Shown here in pieces: positions 18,391 through 28,502 of a stretch of DNA of 64,000 nt (position 1 is its first letter; every line of letters starts with the position of its first letter). Location: positions 2,976,001 to 3,040,000 of the forward strand of contig NZ_CP075584.1 in NCBI RefSeq assembly GCF_027594785.1, read 5' to 3'. The DNA comes from Cryobacterium breve. GTDB lineage: Bacteria; Actinomycetota; Actinomycetes; Actinomycetales; Microbacteriaceae. The notes beneath the pieces are model-generated. The model was not told where the DNA came from. It saw nothing but the letters and a program-made list of their open reading frames with translations, and ran no database searches. Both the position numbers and the translations under genes were made by a program.

Positions 18391-21300
18391 ATGGACGACG
18401 AGGCCGCACTGATCCAGAAGCGCATCGACCGGTTCCTGCGCGAACGGCTGCGGCCGGCCGTGTACCGCCAGGCGCTGCCGCTGCGGGTCTCGGCCTGGGT
18501 GTCGACGGCTCCGATGACGGATGCCCCGGCGACCTTCGCCGAGGCCGTCCGGCAGTCCTACACGCCGTCCGCCCCCGGCGAGGCATGGGGTCGCCCCTGG
18601 GGAACGGTCTGGTTCCACGCAACGGGCACGATCCCCGCGGACTGGGCCGCACAGCCCGGCACCCGGATCGAGGCCGTCGTCGACCTCGGCTTCACCGACG
18701 CGGCCCCGGGCTTCCAGGCGGAAGGCATCGCCTGGACAGCAGCGGGCACCGTGATCAAGGGCATCGCACCGCGTAACCGCTCTCTGCCGTTGGCGCCGCT
18801 GGTTGCGGGCGGCGCGACTTCAGTCGACTTCTACGTCGAGGCCGCCGCCAACCCCGACGTCACCGCGGGCTTCACCTTCGTGCCGACCCGGAACGGCGAC
18901 CCGGCCACGGCCGACACCCAACCGCTGTACCGGCTGCGGCAGTTCGACCTCGCGCTCCGCGACGAGGAGGTTTGGGAGCTGTTGCAGGACGTCCTCACCC
19001 TCGACGGGCTCCGCAGGGCCCTGCCGCAGGGTTCTACGCGCGCGGCCGGGATCCTGCGCACCCTTGAGCGCTGCCTCGACGTGCTCGACCCGGCCGACGT
19101 CTCCGGCACCGCGGCGGCCGGGCGTGCGGTGCTCGCCCCCGCGCTCGCGCAGCCAGCCACAGCGAGCGCGCACCGGGTGCATGCGGTCGGGCACGCCCAC
19201 ATCGACAGCGCCTGGCTCTGGCCGGTGCGGGAGACCGTGCGCAAGGTCGCCCGCACCTTCTCGAACGTGCTCGCCCTCGCAGCCGAGTATCCGGGGTTCA
19301 CGTTCGCCGCGTCATCCGCCCAGCAGTATGCCTGGCTCAAGGAGTACTACCCCGAACTGTTCGAACGGGTACGCGCCCAGGTCGCCGCGGGCGCCTTCGT
19401 GCCGGTCGGCGGGATGTGGGTCGAGTCGGACACGAATATGCCCGGCGGGGAATCCCTCGCCAGGCAGTTCATGGCGGGGAAACGGTTTTTCCTGGCGGAG
19501 TTCGGGATCGAGCCGCTCGAGGTCTGGCTGCCCGACTCGTTCGGCTACTCCGCGGCCCTGCCGCAGATCATCGCGGCGGCCGGGTCGCGCTGGTTCCTGA
19601 CCCAGAAGTCGTCGTGGAACGAGACGAACCGGATGCCGCACCACACCTTCCGCTGGGAGGGCATCGACGGCACCCGCATCTTCACGCATTTCCCGCCCGT
19701 CGACACCTACAGGCTCCGACCTCTCTGGCTCGGACCTCGCCCGCGCAGAGTCCCAGTATTCCGAGAAGGGCATGGCCACCACCTCGCTCGTCCCGTTCGG
19801 CTGGGGCGACGGCGGGGGCGGCCCGACGGCCGAGATGATCGCCGCCGCGCGCCGGACCGCCTCGCTCGAAGGGTCCCCGGCGGTCGAGCTCTCCACCCCG
19901 CGACGGTTCTTCGAGGCCGCCGAGGCCGAGTACCCCGAGGCGCCGATCTGGTCGGGCGAGCTCTACCTCGAGTTCCACCGTGGCACCTACACTTCGCAGG
20001 CCCGCACCAAACGCGGCAACCGGCGCAGCGAGCACCTGCTGCGGGAGGCCGAACTCTGGGCCGCGACCGCGAGCATCCGCAGCGGGGCCGACTACCCGTA
20101 TGCGGCGCTCGAGCGGGCCTGGCAGACCGTGCTGCTGCAGCAGTTCCACGACATCCTGCCCGGGTCGTCGATCGCGTGGGTGCACCAGGAGGCCGAACGT
20201 CATTTCGCGGAGGTCGCGCGCGACCTCGAGGCACTCGTCGCGACATCCGTCACTGCGCTCTGCGGCACCGGGGCCCACGCGGCATCGCTCAACGCCGGTC
20301 CGTACTCCCTGCGCGGCGTGCCCGCTCTCGGCGCGGCCCCGACATCGATTCTCGAGGCCGGCAGCGGCACCGGCGCAGCGGATGCCCCGGCAACCGTGAC
20401 CCGCACGGCGTCCGGCCTGCTCGTGCTCGCGAACGCCCTCGTCAGCGTCACGCTCGACGCCGACGGGCTCGTCACCTCCCTGCGCGACCTCCGCGCCGAC
20501 CGGGAACTCATCCCGTCGGGCGCCCGCGGCAACCGGCTGCTGCTGCACCGCGACACCCCCACCCAGTGGGACGCCTGGGACATCGACGCCCACTACAAGC
20601 GCACAAGCGTTCCGCTCGACGCCGCGGTGTCCGTCGAGGTCGTGGCCGACACGCCCGCCGAGGCCTGCGTGCGGGTGACCCGCGTCTTCGGCTCCTCCCG
20701 CTTCGTGGAGGGGATCACCCTCGCGGCCGGCTCCACGACGCTCGACCTCGCCTTCGACGTGGATTGGCACGAACGCCAGAAACTCCTCAAGATCGAGTTC
20801 CCGTTCGACGTGCACGCCGAACGGGCCGCCTCCGAGATCCAGTTCGGGCACGTCTACCGACCGACGCACGCGAACACGTCCTGGGACACCGCCCGCTTCG
20901 AGACCTGCGCGCACCGCTGGGTGCACGTCGGCGAGCCAGGCTACGGGGTCGCGGTCGCGAACGACTCGACCTATGGCCACGACATCGGCCGCTCGACGGA
21001 CGCCGGCGGCCGCGCCACGACCACCGTGCGGCTGTCGCTCCTGCGCGCGGCGTTGTTCCCAGACCCCGAGGCCGACCAGGGCGGGCATGCTTTCCGGGTC
21101 GCCGTGCGTCCGGGCGCGAGCATCGCCGACGCAATCAGTGAAGGCTACCGGCTCAACCTCCCGCTCCGCACCGTGACCGGCGTCGCGACCGACAGCATCG
21201 AGCCGCTCCTCGAGGTCGACAACCCCGCCGTCGTGATCGAGGCGGTCAAGCTCGCCGAAGACCGCAGCGGCGACCTGGTCGTGCGCATCTACGAGGCGCA

Positions 21301-21495
21301 CGGGTCCCGGGCGCGTGCCCGGGTCATCCGCCGCTTCTGAGGCAGCGGATGCCTACCCGACCGACCTGCTCGAACGCCGGCTCGACGAGCCCGGCCTTCC
21401 GCTCTCGCAAGCGGGCCGCGCACTCGACCTCGAGCCTGCGGCCGTTCCAGCTCCTCACCCTCCGCTACCCCCAACCGATTCGACGGAGTTTTTAG
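18391..21495 (+). CDS. GH38 alpha-mannosidase, three frameshifts
   Basis: A 1033-residue glycoside hydrolase family 38 enzyme. GHAHIDSAWLWPVRET holds the zinc-binding His and Asp, WLPDSFGYS holds the nucleophile Asp, and QQFHDILPGSS is conserved; a beta-sandwich C-terminal region follows. No signal peptide is seen, so it probably acts on internalised mannosides. Three single-base insertions break it: AGGCT at 19711-19715, an extra T near 21338 that creates a false TGA, and AGCCT at 21433-21437. Corrected, the end reads LELRPFQLLTLRYPQP and then runs into the adjacent repeat, which supplies the last codons and the TAG at 21493-21495. Family length is about 1000, so the corrected form fits. Confidence 0.86.
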
Positions 21496-21552
21496 GGTTT
21501 TCGGGCCAAAACCGGCCTCCCACGTGCCGGAAACGCAAAAACTCCGTCGAAT
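21478..21552. repeat. AATTCGACGGAG-family inverted-repeat element, copy 1
   Basis: Perfect 16-bp arms ATTCGACGGAGTTTTT (21478-21493) and complement (21537-21552), followed by TCGTCAGGGGTCAGG. The corrected mannosidase frame ends inside the left arm. It lies between convergent genes; the A/T at the arm-loop junction could also allow terminator function here. Confidence 0.88.
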
Positions 21553-21594
21553 TCGTCAGGGGTCAGGGGGTCACCGGCGCGATTCCCCGGGTGG

Positions 21595-24402
21595 TTAGAC
21601 GAGCAGCTGGTGCTTGGCGAGGTCCCGGTACAGCGGCGTCGACACGACGAGCTCGGAGTGCGTCCCTGTGCCGATCACCCGGCCGTGGTCGAGCACGACG
21701 ATCTGGTCGGAGTCGACGACGGTCGAGAGCCGGTGCGCGATCACGATGAGCGTGCGGTCGACGGCGACGGCGTCGATCGCGGCCCGCATGAGCTGTTCGT
21801 TGACCCCGTCGAGACTCGACGTCGACTCGTCGAGCAGCAGGATCGGCGGCGCCGCGAGCAGCGCCCGGGCGATCGCGAGCCGCTGGCGTTCGCCACCGGA
21901 GAGCATCACGCCGGATTCCCCGACGGCCGCGCCGAGCCCGGCCGGGTCGCGTTCGAGCACCTCGCCGAGGTTGACCGCGTGCAGCACGGCGATGCACTCC
22001 TCGTCGGTGGCATCCGGCGCCGAGAGCACGAGGTTGTCGCGCAGCGAGCCGGCGAGCACGGGGGCGTCCTGCTCGACGTAGCCGATCTGCGACCGCAGCG
22101 CCGTGCGGTCCAGGGTGCGGATGTCCAGGCCGCCGAGCCGGACGATGCCCGCGTTCGGGTCGTAGAACCGTTCGATGAGCGCCAGAATGGTGCTCTTCCC
22201 GGCGCCGGACGGGCCGACGAGCGCGGTGCGCAGGCCGCGCGGAGCGCTGAAGGACACCCCGCGCAGGACGGGCCGCGGTTCAGAAGAGTCAGTTACGGCA
22301 GCGGCCATGCTTGCGCTCTCGACGGGGTCGGACCCGAGGTCGCCGACCGCACTGCCGTCGGGGTGTGCGGCATCGGCTGGACCGTCCTCGACGGCCACGC
22401 TGTGGGCCGCACCGGCGACCGGGTCAGAGTCGGCGGCCAGGGCATCTGACGCAGAGTCGGCAGCTGAGGCGCTGACCGTGCCCACGGTGCCCGAAGTCTC
22501 CGAAACGTCCGAGACAGCCAGGCCGGAAGAGGGAGTGGCGGTGGGAATGACGGAGGGGGTGGCCGAAGGGGCGTCGTTCGTCAGGTCAGGCCGCCCGTCG
22601 GCGCCGGCATCGGCGTCGGCGTGTGCAGCCGCAAGGTCCTCGCCGCCGGCGTCTGACGCCGGGGCGGCAAACGACGTGGCCGCTGCGACCGCAGCGATCG
22701 ACACGGTGCCGGTGGCCGCGGCATACACCGCGGCGGTCATCGCGGCCGATGCCTCGGCGGCGGCCTCGGCAGAGGCGGCGGCGGTCGCGGCGGCCCTGGC
22801 GGACGCGTTCGCCGCGGCCGCGGACTCCGCGGCGAGGGCGGCGGCGGGACGTGCGGCCGCCATGGTGGCGGCGGCGTGCTCCGCTGCGGCCAGGTGGGCG
22901 GCGGCCTGCTCGGCGTGCGCCAGGTCCACGGCGGCCCGGTCGGCGGCGGCGCGGTCGGCTGCGGCGAGGTCGGCGTCGACCAGGTCGGGTTCGGCGAGCA
23001 TCGCCTCGATCACGCCGGGAGCGACGAGGGCCGTCACGAGCGCGTTCGGCATGGCATCCCCGGGAAGGCCGGCGGGCGAGACGCCGGAATCACCGAAGGC
23101 AGACGCCGAAGCGGACCCGGCACCGGACCCGGCACCAGATCCGGCAGCAGACAGGTCGTCGCCCGCGGCGTCGACGGGCACCGCGGCATCCGCTGCCGAC
23201 GCCTGGGTCGCATACCCGAAGAACACGTTCTCGAAGGAGATCGCGGGGGCGTCCGGCCGCACCGATTCATTGGCGGCGCCGACGGTGATCGCGAGCGGGA
23301 ACAGGTCGCGGTCGAACTGGTCCTCTGCGGGCAGGTCGATGATCTCCTGGATGCGGCCGAGGGCGCCGAGCGCGGAGTTGACCGAGGTGATCGCGCCGAA
23401 GGCCTGGCCGAGCGGGAGGATCATCAGGAACAGGAAGAGGATGAACGCGATCAGGTTCGCAACCGTGATCTGGCCGCTCGCGACGCGGAACCCGCCGACG
23501 CCGAGCACGACGAGGAAGGAGACCTGCATCGCGATGCCGGCGATCGGCACGACGAGGGCCGAGATCTTCGCGACCTGCAGGCCCATCCGGTAGGCACCTG
23601 TCGCGTCGGCATCGACGGCCGCGATCTCGCGCTCGGTCGCGTTCGAGGCGCGCACGGTGCGGATCGCGCTGATCGCCCGCTCGACGCTCGCGGCGAGGGC
23701 GCCGACCTTCTCCTGAGCCTCGCGGCTCGCGACCCGGATGCGCTGCGACAAGAGCGTGACCGTGACGACGGATGCCGCGATCACGAGCACGGTCAGCCCG
23801 AGCAGCACCGGGTCGATCACGAGCATCGCGATCAGCGCGCCGAGGAACGTGAGCGAGCCGCCGATCGCTTCGACGAGTCCCTGGGTGAGCACGGCGCGCA
23901 GCAGGGTCGTGTCTGAGCCGACCCGGGAGACGAGGTCGCCGGTGCGGCGCGTGTCGAATTCGCTGATCGGGAGGCGCAGCATCCGCCCGATGAGCTTGCG
24001 CCGGCTCGAGAGCACGACACCCTCACCGGTGCGCTGCAGCAGGTAGTGCTGGTAGCCGCTGATCAGGCCGGACACGACCACGAGCGCGACGAGCCCCCAG
24101 ACGAGTGCACCGAGCGGCTGGTTCTGCTGCACGACGGTGATGACCTGGCTGACCAGGAGCGGTTGGGCGAGGCTCGCGAGCGCCCCGAGGATGCTCAGCA
24201 CGACGACGATGCTGAGCACCTTCTTGTGCTCGAGAAGGTAGGGGAGCAGCTGGCCGAAGGTCGCGCGGGGGCCGGTCGCGGCATCCGCCCGGCGCCCGAG
24301 TCGACCGAAACGGCTGCGCGGCTTCGGTGCAGGCGCCGGTGCCGGCCCGGTGGATGCTGCGGTTTCGGCGGGCGTGCTGGCGTCACTGATCGGGGTACTC
24401 AC
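21595..24402 (-). CDS. ABC exporter (fused TMD-NBD) with ~310-residue insertion inside the ATPase domain
   Basis: About 935 residues against roughly 600 normally. The N-terminal part (about 45-345) is a six-helix exporter domain (SIVVVLSILGALASLAQPLL first). The ATPase domain begins with ISFENVFFGY (A-loop Tyr about 397), but its Walker A, GPSGAGKST, follows only near 732. The gap of about 310 residues is an Ala/Ser/Asp/Thr-rich low-complexity stretch with long poly-Ala-like runs and no recognisable domain. After it come PVLRGVSFSAP, LSGGERQRLAIARAL (signature), ILLLDESTSSLD (Walker B and catalytic Glu) and IAHRLSTV (H-loop), so the ATPase looks complete. GTG 24402 is chosen for the TAAACT box 6 nt before it. 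The substrate is unknown. Confidence 0.85.
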   Translation of the reverse strand: MSTPISDASTPAETAASTGPAPAPAPKPRSRFGRLGRRADAATGPRATFGQLLPYLLEHKKVLSIVVVLSILGALASLAQPLLVSQVITVVQQNQPLGALVWGLVALVVVSGLISGYQHYLLQRTGEGVVLSSRRKLIGRMLRLPISEFDTRRTGDLVSRVGSDTTLLRAVLTQGLVEAIGGSLTFLGALIAMLVIDPVLLGLTVLVIAASVVTVTLLSQRIRVASREAQEKVGALAASVERAISAIRTVRASNATEREIAAVDADATGAYRMGLQVAKISALVVPIAGIAMQVSFLVVLGVGGFRVASGQITVANLIAFILFLFLMILPLGQAFGAITSVNSALGALGRIQEIIDLPAEDQFDRDLFPLAITVGAANESVRPDAPAISFENVFFGYATQASAADAAVPVDAAGDDLSAAGSGAGSGAGSASASAFGDSGVSPAGLPGDAMPNALVTALVAPGVIEAMLAEPDLVDADLAAADRAAADRAAVDLAHAEQAAAHLAAAEHAAATMAAARPAAALAAESAAAANASARAAATAAASAEAAAEASAAMTAAVYAAATGTVSIAAVAAATSFAAPASDAGGEDLAAAHADADAGADGRPDLTNDAPSATPSVIPTATPSSGLAVSDVSETSGTVGTVSASAADSASDALAADSDPVAGAAHSVAVEDGPADAAHPDGSAVGDLGSDPVESASMAAAVTDSSEPRPVLRGVSFSAPRGLRTALVGPSGAGKSTILALIERFYDPNAGIVRLGGLDIRTLDRTALRSQIGYVEQDAPVLAGSLRDNLVLSAPDATDEECIAVLHAVNLGEVLERDPAGLGAAVGESGVMLSGGERQRLAIARALLAAPPILLLDESTSSLDGVNEQLMRAAIDAVAVDRTLIVIAHRLSTVVDSDQIVVLDHGRVIGTGTHSELVVSTPLYRDLAKHQLLV

Positions 24403-24408
24403 CAATCG

Positions 24409-24414
24409 AGTTTA
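24409..24414 (-). promoter_or_regulatory. -10 box of a leaderless promoter (ABC exporter)
   Basis: On the minus strand, TAAACT, 6 nt (CGATTG), then GTG at 24402. Confidence 0.55.
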
Positions 24415-24430
24415 ACCTCAAACCCCGCCC

Positions 24431-24494
24431 GTGACCCGTCCCGTTCCGGTCGAGAGCGACCCGCGGAACGGGCACTCTCGACCGGAAAGGTCAC
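24431..24494. terminator. Long hairpin downstream of the MHS transporter
   Basis: A perfect 13-bp stem TTCCGGTCGAGAG (24444-24456) with 24475-24487, plus an outer GTGACC/GGTCAC clamp (24431-24436, 24489-24494). It lies between two minus-strand genes, directly after the MHS stop. No T-run is seen, so terminator function is tentative. Confidence 0.55.
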
Positions 24495-24506
24495 GGAGGG
24501 ACCCGG

Positions 24507-25874
24507 CTACGCCTCGATGTCGACGTCCTTGGTCTCGCGGCTGAGCAACAGGGCGACCAGGGTGATGGCCGCCATGACCGAGAGGTAGACGCCGACCCAG
24601 AACGGGCTGCCGCCGCCGAGCGTCCAGAGCCAGACCGCGATGAACGGGGCGACCGCCGCACCGAGGATCGAGCTCATGTTGTACGCGAACGCCGAGCCGG
24701 TGTACCGCACCGCGGTCGGGAACAGCTCGGGCAGGAGCGCGCCCATCGGCCCGAACGTCATGCCCATCAGGGTGAAGCCGAGGATCAGGAAGATCATCAC
24801 GCCGAGGAAGCCGGCGCCGAGCAGCGGCACGAAGAGCAGTCCGAAGACGATGATGCCGAGGGTGACCCAGATCAGGGTGCGGCGGCGGCCGAAGCGGTCT
24901 GCCCAGGGCCCGGAGGCGAGGGTGAACACGCCGAAGAACAGCACGCCGGCGATCATCATCAGCACGAACGTCGTGTAGCTGTAGCCGAGGCCCGCGACGG
25001 GGGCGGTCGTCGCCGCGCGGCCGTAGCTCAGGCTGAACGTCGTCATCAGGTAGAACAGAACGTAGGTCGCGAGCATGATGAAGGTGCCGAGGATCAGCTC
25101 GCGCCAGTTGGACTTGAACACCGCGGCGAGCGGAAGCTTGTGCACCCGGTTCGTGCGTGCGGCCTTCGTGAAGGCGTCGCTCTCGACGAGGCGCAGCCGC
25201 ACCCACAGCCCGATGATGACCATGACCGCGGAGAACAGGAACGGCACCCGCCAGGCCCACTCGAGGAACGCGGTCGACGGCCGGGTCGGGTCGTCGCTCG
25301 GCAGCAGCATCGCGATCAGCAGGAACAACCCGTTCGCGATGATGAAGCCGATGGGCGCTCCCACCTGCGGGAAGGTCCCGTACCAGGCGCGTCTTCCCTT
25401 GGGGGCGTTCTCGGTCGCGACGAGGGCCGCGCCGCTCCACTCGCCGCCGAGCGCGAAGCCCTGGGCGAGGCGCAGCACGACGAGCAGCAGCGGGGCGAAC
25501 CAGCCGACCTGGGCATATGTTGGGAGCAGCCCGATCAGGAAGGTCGCGATGCCCATCGTGAGCAGCGCGCCGACGAGGGTCGCCTTGCGGCCGACCTTGT
25601 CGCCGAAGTGCCCGAAGACGAGGGCGCCGACGGGACGGGCGACCATGGCCGCGCCGAAGACCGCGAAGGAGGCGAGCAGCGCCGTGGTCTCATTGCCGGT
25701 CGGGAAGAAGAGGTGCGGGAAGACGAGCACCGCCGCGGTCGCGTAGACGTAGAAGTCGTAGAACTCGATCGTGGTGCCGATGAGGCTCGCGAGCACGACG
25801 CGGCTGCGCGGGTTGGTCGGCGCGGGAGGCGCGGAGGGGGAGGGCGTCGCGTGCGACAGGGTGTCTGAAGACAT
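24507..25874 (-). CDS. MHS-family MFS transporter (metabolite:H+ symporter)
   Basis: A 455-residue, 12-helix carrier of the ProP/KgtP/ShiA branch. LIGTTIEFYDFYVYATAA is the TM1 signature of the family, FGHFGDKVGRKATLV is the 2-3 loop motif, RLAQGFALGGEWSGAALVAT is the TM4 signature, and ADRFGRRRTLIW is the 8-9 loop motif. Such proteins import organic acids, osmolytes or aromatic acids with protons. The substrate is not deducible from sequence, and the neighbours (ABC exporter, riboflavin genes) give no clue. It is complete and uninterrupted. A 259-bp gap with no recognised feature separates it from ribH. Confidence 0.9.
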   Translation of the reverse strand: MSSDTLSHATPSPSAPPAPTNPRSRVVLASLIGTTIEFYDFYVYATAAVLVFPHLFFPTGNETTALLASFAVFGAAMVARPVGALVFGHFGDKVGRKATLVGALLTMGIATFLIGLLPTYAQVGWFAPLLLVVLRLAQGFALGGEWSGAALVATENAPKGRRAWYGTFPQVGAPIGFIIANGLFLLIAMLLPSDDPTRPSTAFLEWAWRVPFLFSAVMVIIGLWVRLRLVESDAFTKAARTNRVHKLPLAAVFKSNWRELILGTFIMLATYVLFYLMTTFSLSYGRAATTAPVAGLGYSYTTFVLMMIAGVLFFGVFTLASGPWADRFGRRRTLIWVTLGIIVFGLLFVPLLGAGFLGVMIFLILGFTLMGMTFGPMGALLPELFPTAVRYTGSAFAYNMSSILGAAVAPFIAVWLWTLGGGSPFWVGVYLSVMAAITLVALLLSRETKDVDIEA

Positions 25875-26133
25875 GGAAGAGAGTCATTCCGTGGTGGGAG
25901 CGGTCGGGCATGCGCCGGGCGGGAGCGTCGGCGTCGATCAGGCGTCGTGCCAGCAACCGGGACTGTCCGGAGAGAGATGTCCGCTTGTGGCGGCCGTTAG
26001 CACCATACGTCCGCGCGGTGACGGACTCAAATCCAGCGGCGAACCGTGGCCCAATCGGGACTTTTGCGGACGCCGGCGGCGGGGCGGGCGGATGCCGCTG
26101 CGGGCATCCGCTCGTCACCGGGCGCGGTCGGTA

Positions 26134-26613
26134 CTACCGAAGCGGATTGCGGAGCCCGCGCAGCACCTGGGCGGTATTGATCGCAGCGGATGCCGCTTCC
26201 TCGCCCTTGTCCTCCTTCGAACCGGGCAGACCGGCCCTGTCGAGGCCCTGCTGCTCATCGTCGAGGGTGAGCACGCCGAAGCCGACCGGCTTCCCGGTGT
26301 CGAGGGCGACCCGGGTGAGGCCATCCGTTGCGGCCGCGGACACGTATTCGAAGTGCGGGGTGCCGCCGCGGATGATCACGCCGAGCGCGACGACGGCATC
26401 CGCCCCATTCTCCAGAGCGACCTTGGCGGCGACCGGCAACTCGAAGCTGCCCGGCACGCGCACAAGCGAGTACGTGGCGCCGGATGCCTCGAGCACCCGG
26501 GTGGCGCCGGCGATCAGCCCGTCGGTGATTGTGTCGTGCCAGCGTCCGGCGATGATGACGATCGTGAGGCCCGTGCCGTCGACGACGACCGTGGGCGAGC
26601 CTGCTCCACTCAT
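26134..26613 (-). CDS. ribH: 6,7-dimethyl-8-ribityllumazine synthase
   Basis: A 159-residue lumazine synthase that condenses 5-amino-6-ribitylamino-uracil with 3,4-dihydroxy-2-butanone 4-phosphate. Signature segments are VRVPGSFELPVAAKVAL, VALGVIIRGGTPHFEYVSAA (catalytic His region) and PVGFGVLTLDDEQQGLDRAG. It is the last gene of the rib operon; its ATG overlaps the stop of ribBA (ATGA at 26610-26613), giving translational coupling. It is under the FMN riboswitch upstream of ribD. Confidence 0.97.
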   Translation of the reverse strand: MSGAGSPTVVVDGTGLTIVIIAGRWHDTITDGLIAGATRVLEASGATYSLVRVPGSFELPVAAKVALENGADAVVALGVIIRGGTPHFEYVSAAATDGLTRVALDTGKPVGFGVLTLDDEQQGLDRAGLPGSKEDKGEEAASAAINTAQVLRGLRNPLR

Positions 26614-27872
26614 AGTGCGAGTCCTTTCAGGATGTCTCGGTCGGCCAGATGGTGGCCCATGCGCTCGCGTTTCACGGCGAGGTAGTCCTGGTTGTCGATG
26701 CCCACGCCGACGATGAGCGGCACGCGTTCGACGACCGTGACCCCGTGCTCTTCGAGCTGGCGGAGTTTTTCGGGGTTGTTGGTGAGCAGGCGCACCGAGG
26801 AGATGCCCATCTGGTCGAGGATGGCGCTCGCGGCGCCGTAGTCACGGGCGTCGGCGGGCAGGCCGAGGGCGAGGTTCGCGTCGATCGTGTCGAGACCCTG
26901 CTCCTGGAGCTTGTATGCCCGGAGCTTGTTGATCAGGCCGATGCCGCGACCCTCCTGACCGCGCAGGTAGATCACGATGCCGCCTTCCGCCTGGATGGTG
27001 TCGAGAGCCGCGTCGAGCTGGGGCCCGCACTCGCACTTGAGCGAGCCGAAGGCCTCCCCGGTGAGGCATTCGGAGTGCACCCGCACGAGGGCGCCGTCCC
27101 GGGGCGTGCCCGAGACGAGGGCGACGTGGTCCGCTCCGGTCATCCGGTCGCGGTACGCCCGGATCCGGAAGTCGCCGTGCCGGGTGGGCACGGTCGTCTC
27201 GACCTCGAAGTCGACGCGCGGGGATTCGCGGATCGTGTGCGCGGTCGGTAGCTCGGAGTCCGCGTGGAACTCGTCGAGGTAGGCGATCAACTCGGCGATC
27301 GTGATCACGAGCACACCCTCGCGTTCCCCGAGTTCGAGGAGGCCGGGCAAGCGCATCATCTCGCCGTCCTCGGCGACGATCTCGGAGATTCCCGCGACGG
27401 GGGCGAGCCCGGCGAGCTTCATCAGGTCCACGGCTGCTTCGGTGTGGCCGTCGCGTTCGCGCACGCCGCCGTCCTTCGCGCGGAGAGGCATGATGTGGCC
27501 GGGCCGGTGCAGGCTCGACGGCGTCGAGGCCGGGTCGGCGAGCACGCGCAGCGTGTGGGCGCGGTCGGCGGCGCTGATACCGGTGCTCAGCCGGTCGGCG
27601 GCGTCGACGGAGATCGTGTAGTTCGTGCCGCGGGGGTCTTCATTGTTCGGCACCATGATCGGCAGGTTGAGCTTGTCGGCGAGCTCATTGGTCATCGGCG
27701 CGCAGATGAAGCCCGAAGAGTAGCGCACGGTCCACGCGAGCCATTCCTGGGTGGCCATCTGCCCCGAGATGATCACGTCACCCTCGTTCTCCCGGCCTTC
27801 GTCGTCTGCGACGATGACCGGCTTGCCGAGACGCAGTTCCGCGAGCGCGCTGGGGATGTCGGCGAGGCTCAT
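26610..27872 (-). CDS. ribBA: Bifunctional DHBP synthase / GTP cyclohydrolase II
   Basis: A 420-residue fusion. Residues about 1-205 are 3,4-dihydroxy-2-butanone-4-phosphate synthase, with VIVADDEGRENEGDVI (Mg-binding acidic loop) and RPGHIMPLRAKDGGVRERDG followed by GHTEAAVDL. Residues about 210-420 are GTP cyclohydrolase II, with VHSECLTGEAFGSLKCECGP (zinc cysteines) and YLRGQEGRGIGL. ATG 27872 is chosen because DHBP synthase homology begins at MSLADIPSALAELRLGKPVI. It overlaps ribE upstream and ribH downstream by 4 nt, so the three are co-translated. Confidence 0.96.
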   Translation of the reverse strand: MSLADIPSALAELRLGKPVIVADDEGRENEGDVIISGQMATQEWLAWTVRYSSGFICAPMTNELADKLNLPIMVPNNEDPRGTNYTISVDAADRLSTGISAADRAHTLRVLADPASTPSSLHRPGHIMPLRAKDGGVRERDGHTEAAVDLMKLAGLAPVAGISEIVAEDGEMMRLPGLLELGEREGVLVITIAELIAYLDEFHADSELPTAHTIRESPRVDFEVETTVPTRHGDFRIRAYRDRMTGADHVALVSGTPRDGALVRVHSECLTGEAFGSLKCECGPQLDAALDTIQAEGGIVIYLRGQEGRGIGLINKLRAYKLQEQGLDTIDANLALGLPADARDYGAASAILDQMGISSVRLLTNNPEKLRQLEEHGVTVVERVPLIVGVGIDNQDYLAVKRERMGHHLADRDILKGLAL

Positions 27873-28501
27873 GAGTGACTCCTTCGTGATCCTGCGTCCG
27901 CGAGGGCGAGCATGCGCTCGACGTGGCGGGCCAGGATATCGGTTTCGATGTTGACGTGCTCTCCGACCGTTCGTTTTCCGAGCGTCGTGGCCGTGAGGGT
28001 TTCGGGGATGAGGGAGACCTCGAACCACTGTGCGGGTTCGGTGGCCGGGCTGATGGTGCTGACCGTGAGGGAGACCCCGTCGACGGCGATCGACCCCTTG
28101 TTCGTGACCAGCGGGGCGAGCTCGGGGGAGAGGCTGAACCGCAGCACCCGCCAGGCGTCGCCCGGGGTCACCGCGAGCAGCTCGCTCGTGCCGTCGATGT
28201 GGCCCTGCACGATGTGCCCGCCGAGGCGCCCGCCGACGAGGGCAGCGCGCTCGAGGTTGACCGGTGTTCCCGGCCCGGCGTCGCTGAGGGTGGACATCCG
28301 CAGGGTTTGCGCCATCACGTCGGCGGTGAAGGTGTCCTCCGTGCGCTCGACGACGGTCAGGCAGACGCCGTTGACGGAGATCGAGTCGCCGATCGCGGCC
28401 CCGGACACGGCGAGAGGGCCGCGAACGGTCAGGCGGACGGCATCCGCACCGTGTTCGACCCGGTCGACGGTGCCGAGTTCCTCGATGATTCCGGTGAACA
28501 T
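27869..28501 (-). CDS. ribE: Riboflavin synthase, alpha chain
   Basis: A 210-residue riboflavin synthase that dismutates two lumazines to riboflavin. MFTGIIEELGTV is the invariant start and fixes the initiation codon at 28501. Two lumazine-binding repeats are visible (SVNGVCLTVVERTEDTFTAD and SLTVSTISPATEPAQWFEVS), each followed by a segment for the active site (GGHIVQGHIDGT; GEHVNIETDILARHVERML). It is the second gene of the operon, 1 nt after ribD and overlapping ribBA by 4 nt. Confidence 0.96.
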   Translation of the reverse strand: MFTGIIEELGTVDRVEHGADAVRLTVRGPLAVSGAAIGDSISVNGVCLTVVERTEDTFTADVMAQTLRMSTLSDAGPGTPVNLERAALVGGRLGGHIVQGHIDGTSELLAVTPGDAWRVLRFSLSPELAPLVTNKGSIAVDGVSLTVSTISPATEPAQWFEVSLIPETLTATTLGKRTVGEHVNIETDILARHVERMLALADAGSRRSHS

Positions 28502-28502
28502 G

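Noticed and set aside
22321..23200. Repetitive GCGGCC-type DNA as a CRISPR or satellite array
   Set aside because: It is in-frame Ala-rich coding sequence of the ABC exporter with no constant repeat unit or spacers.
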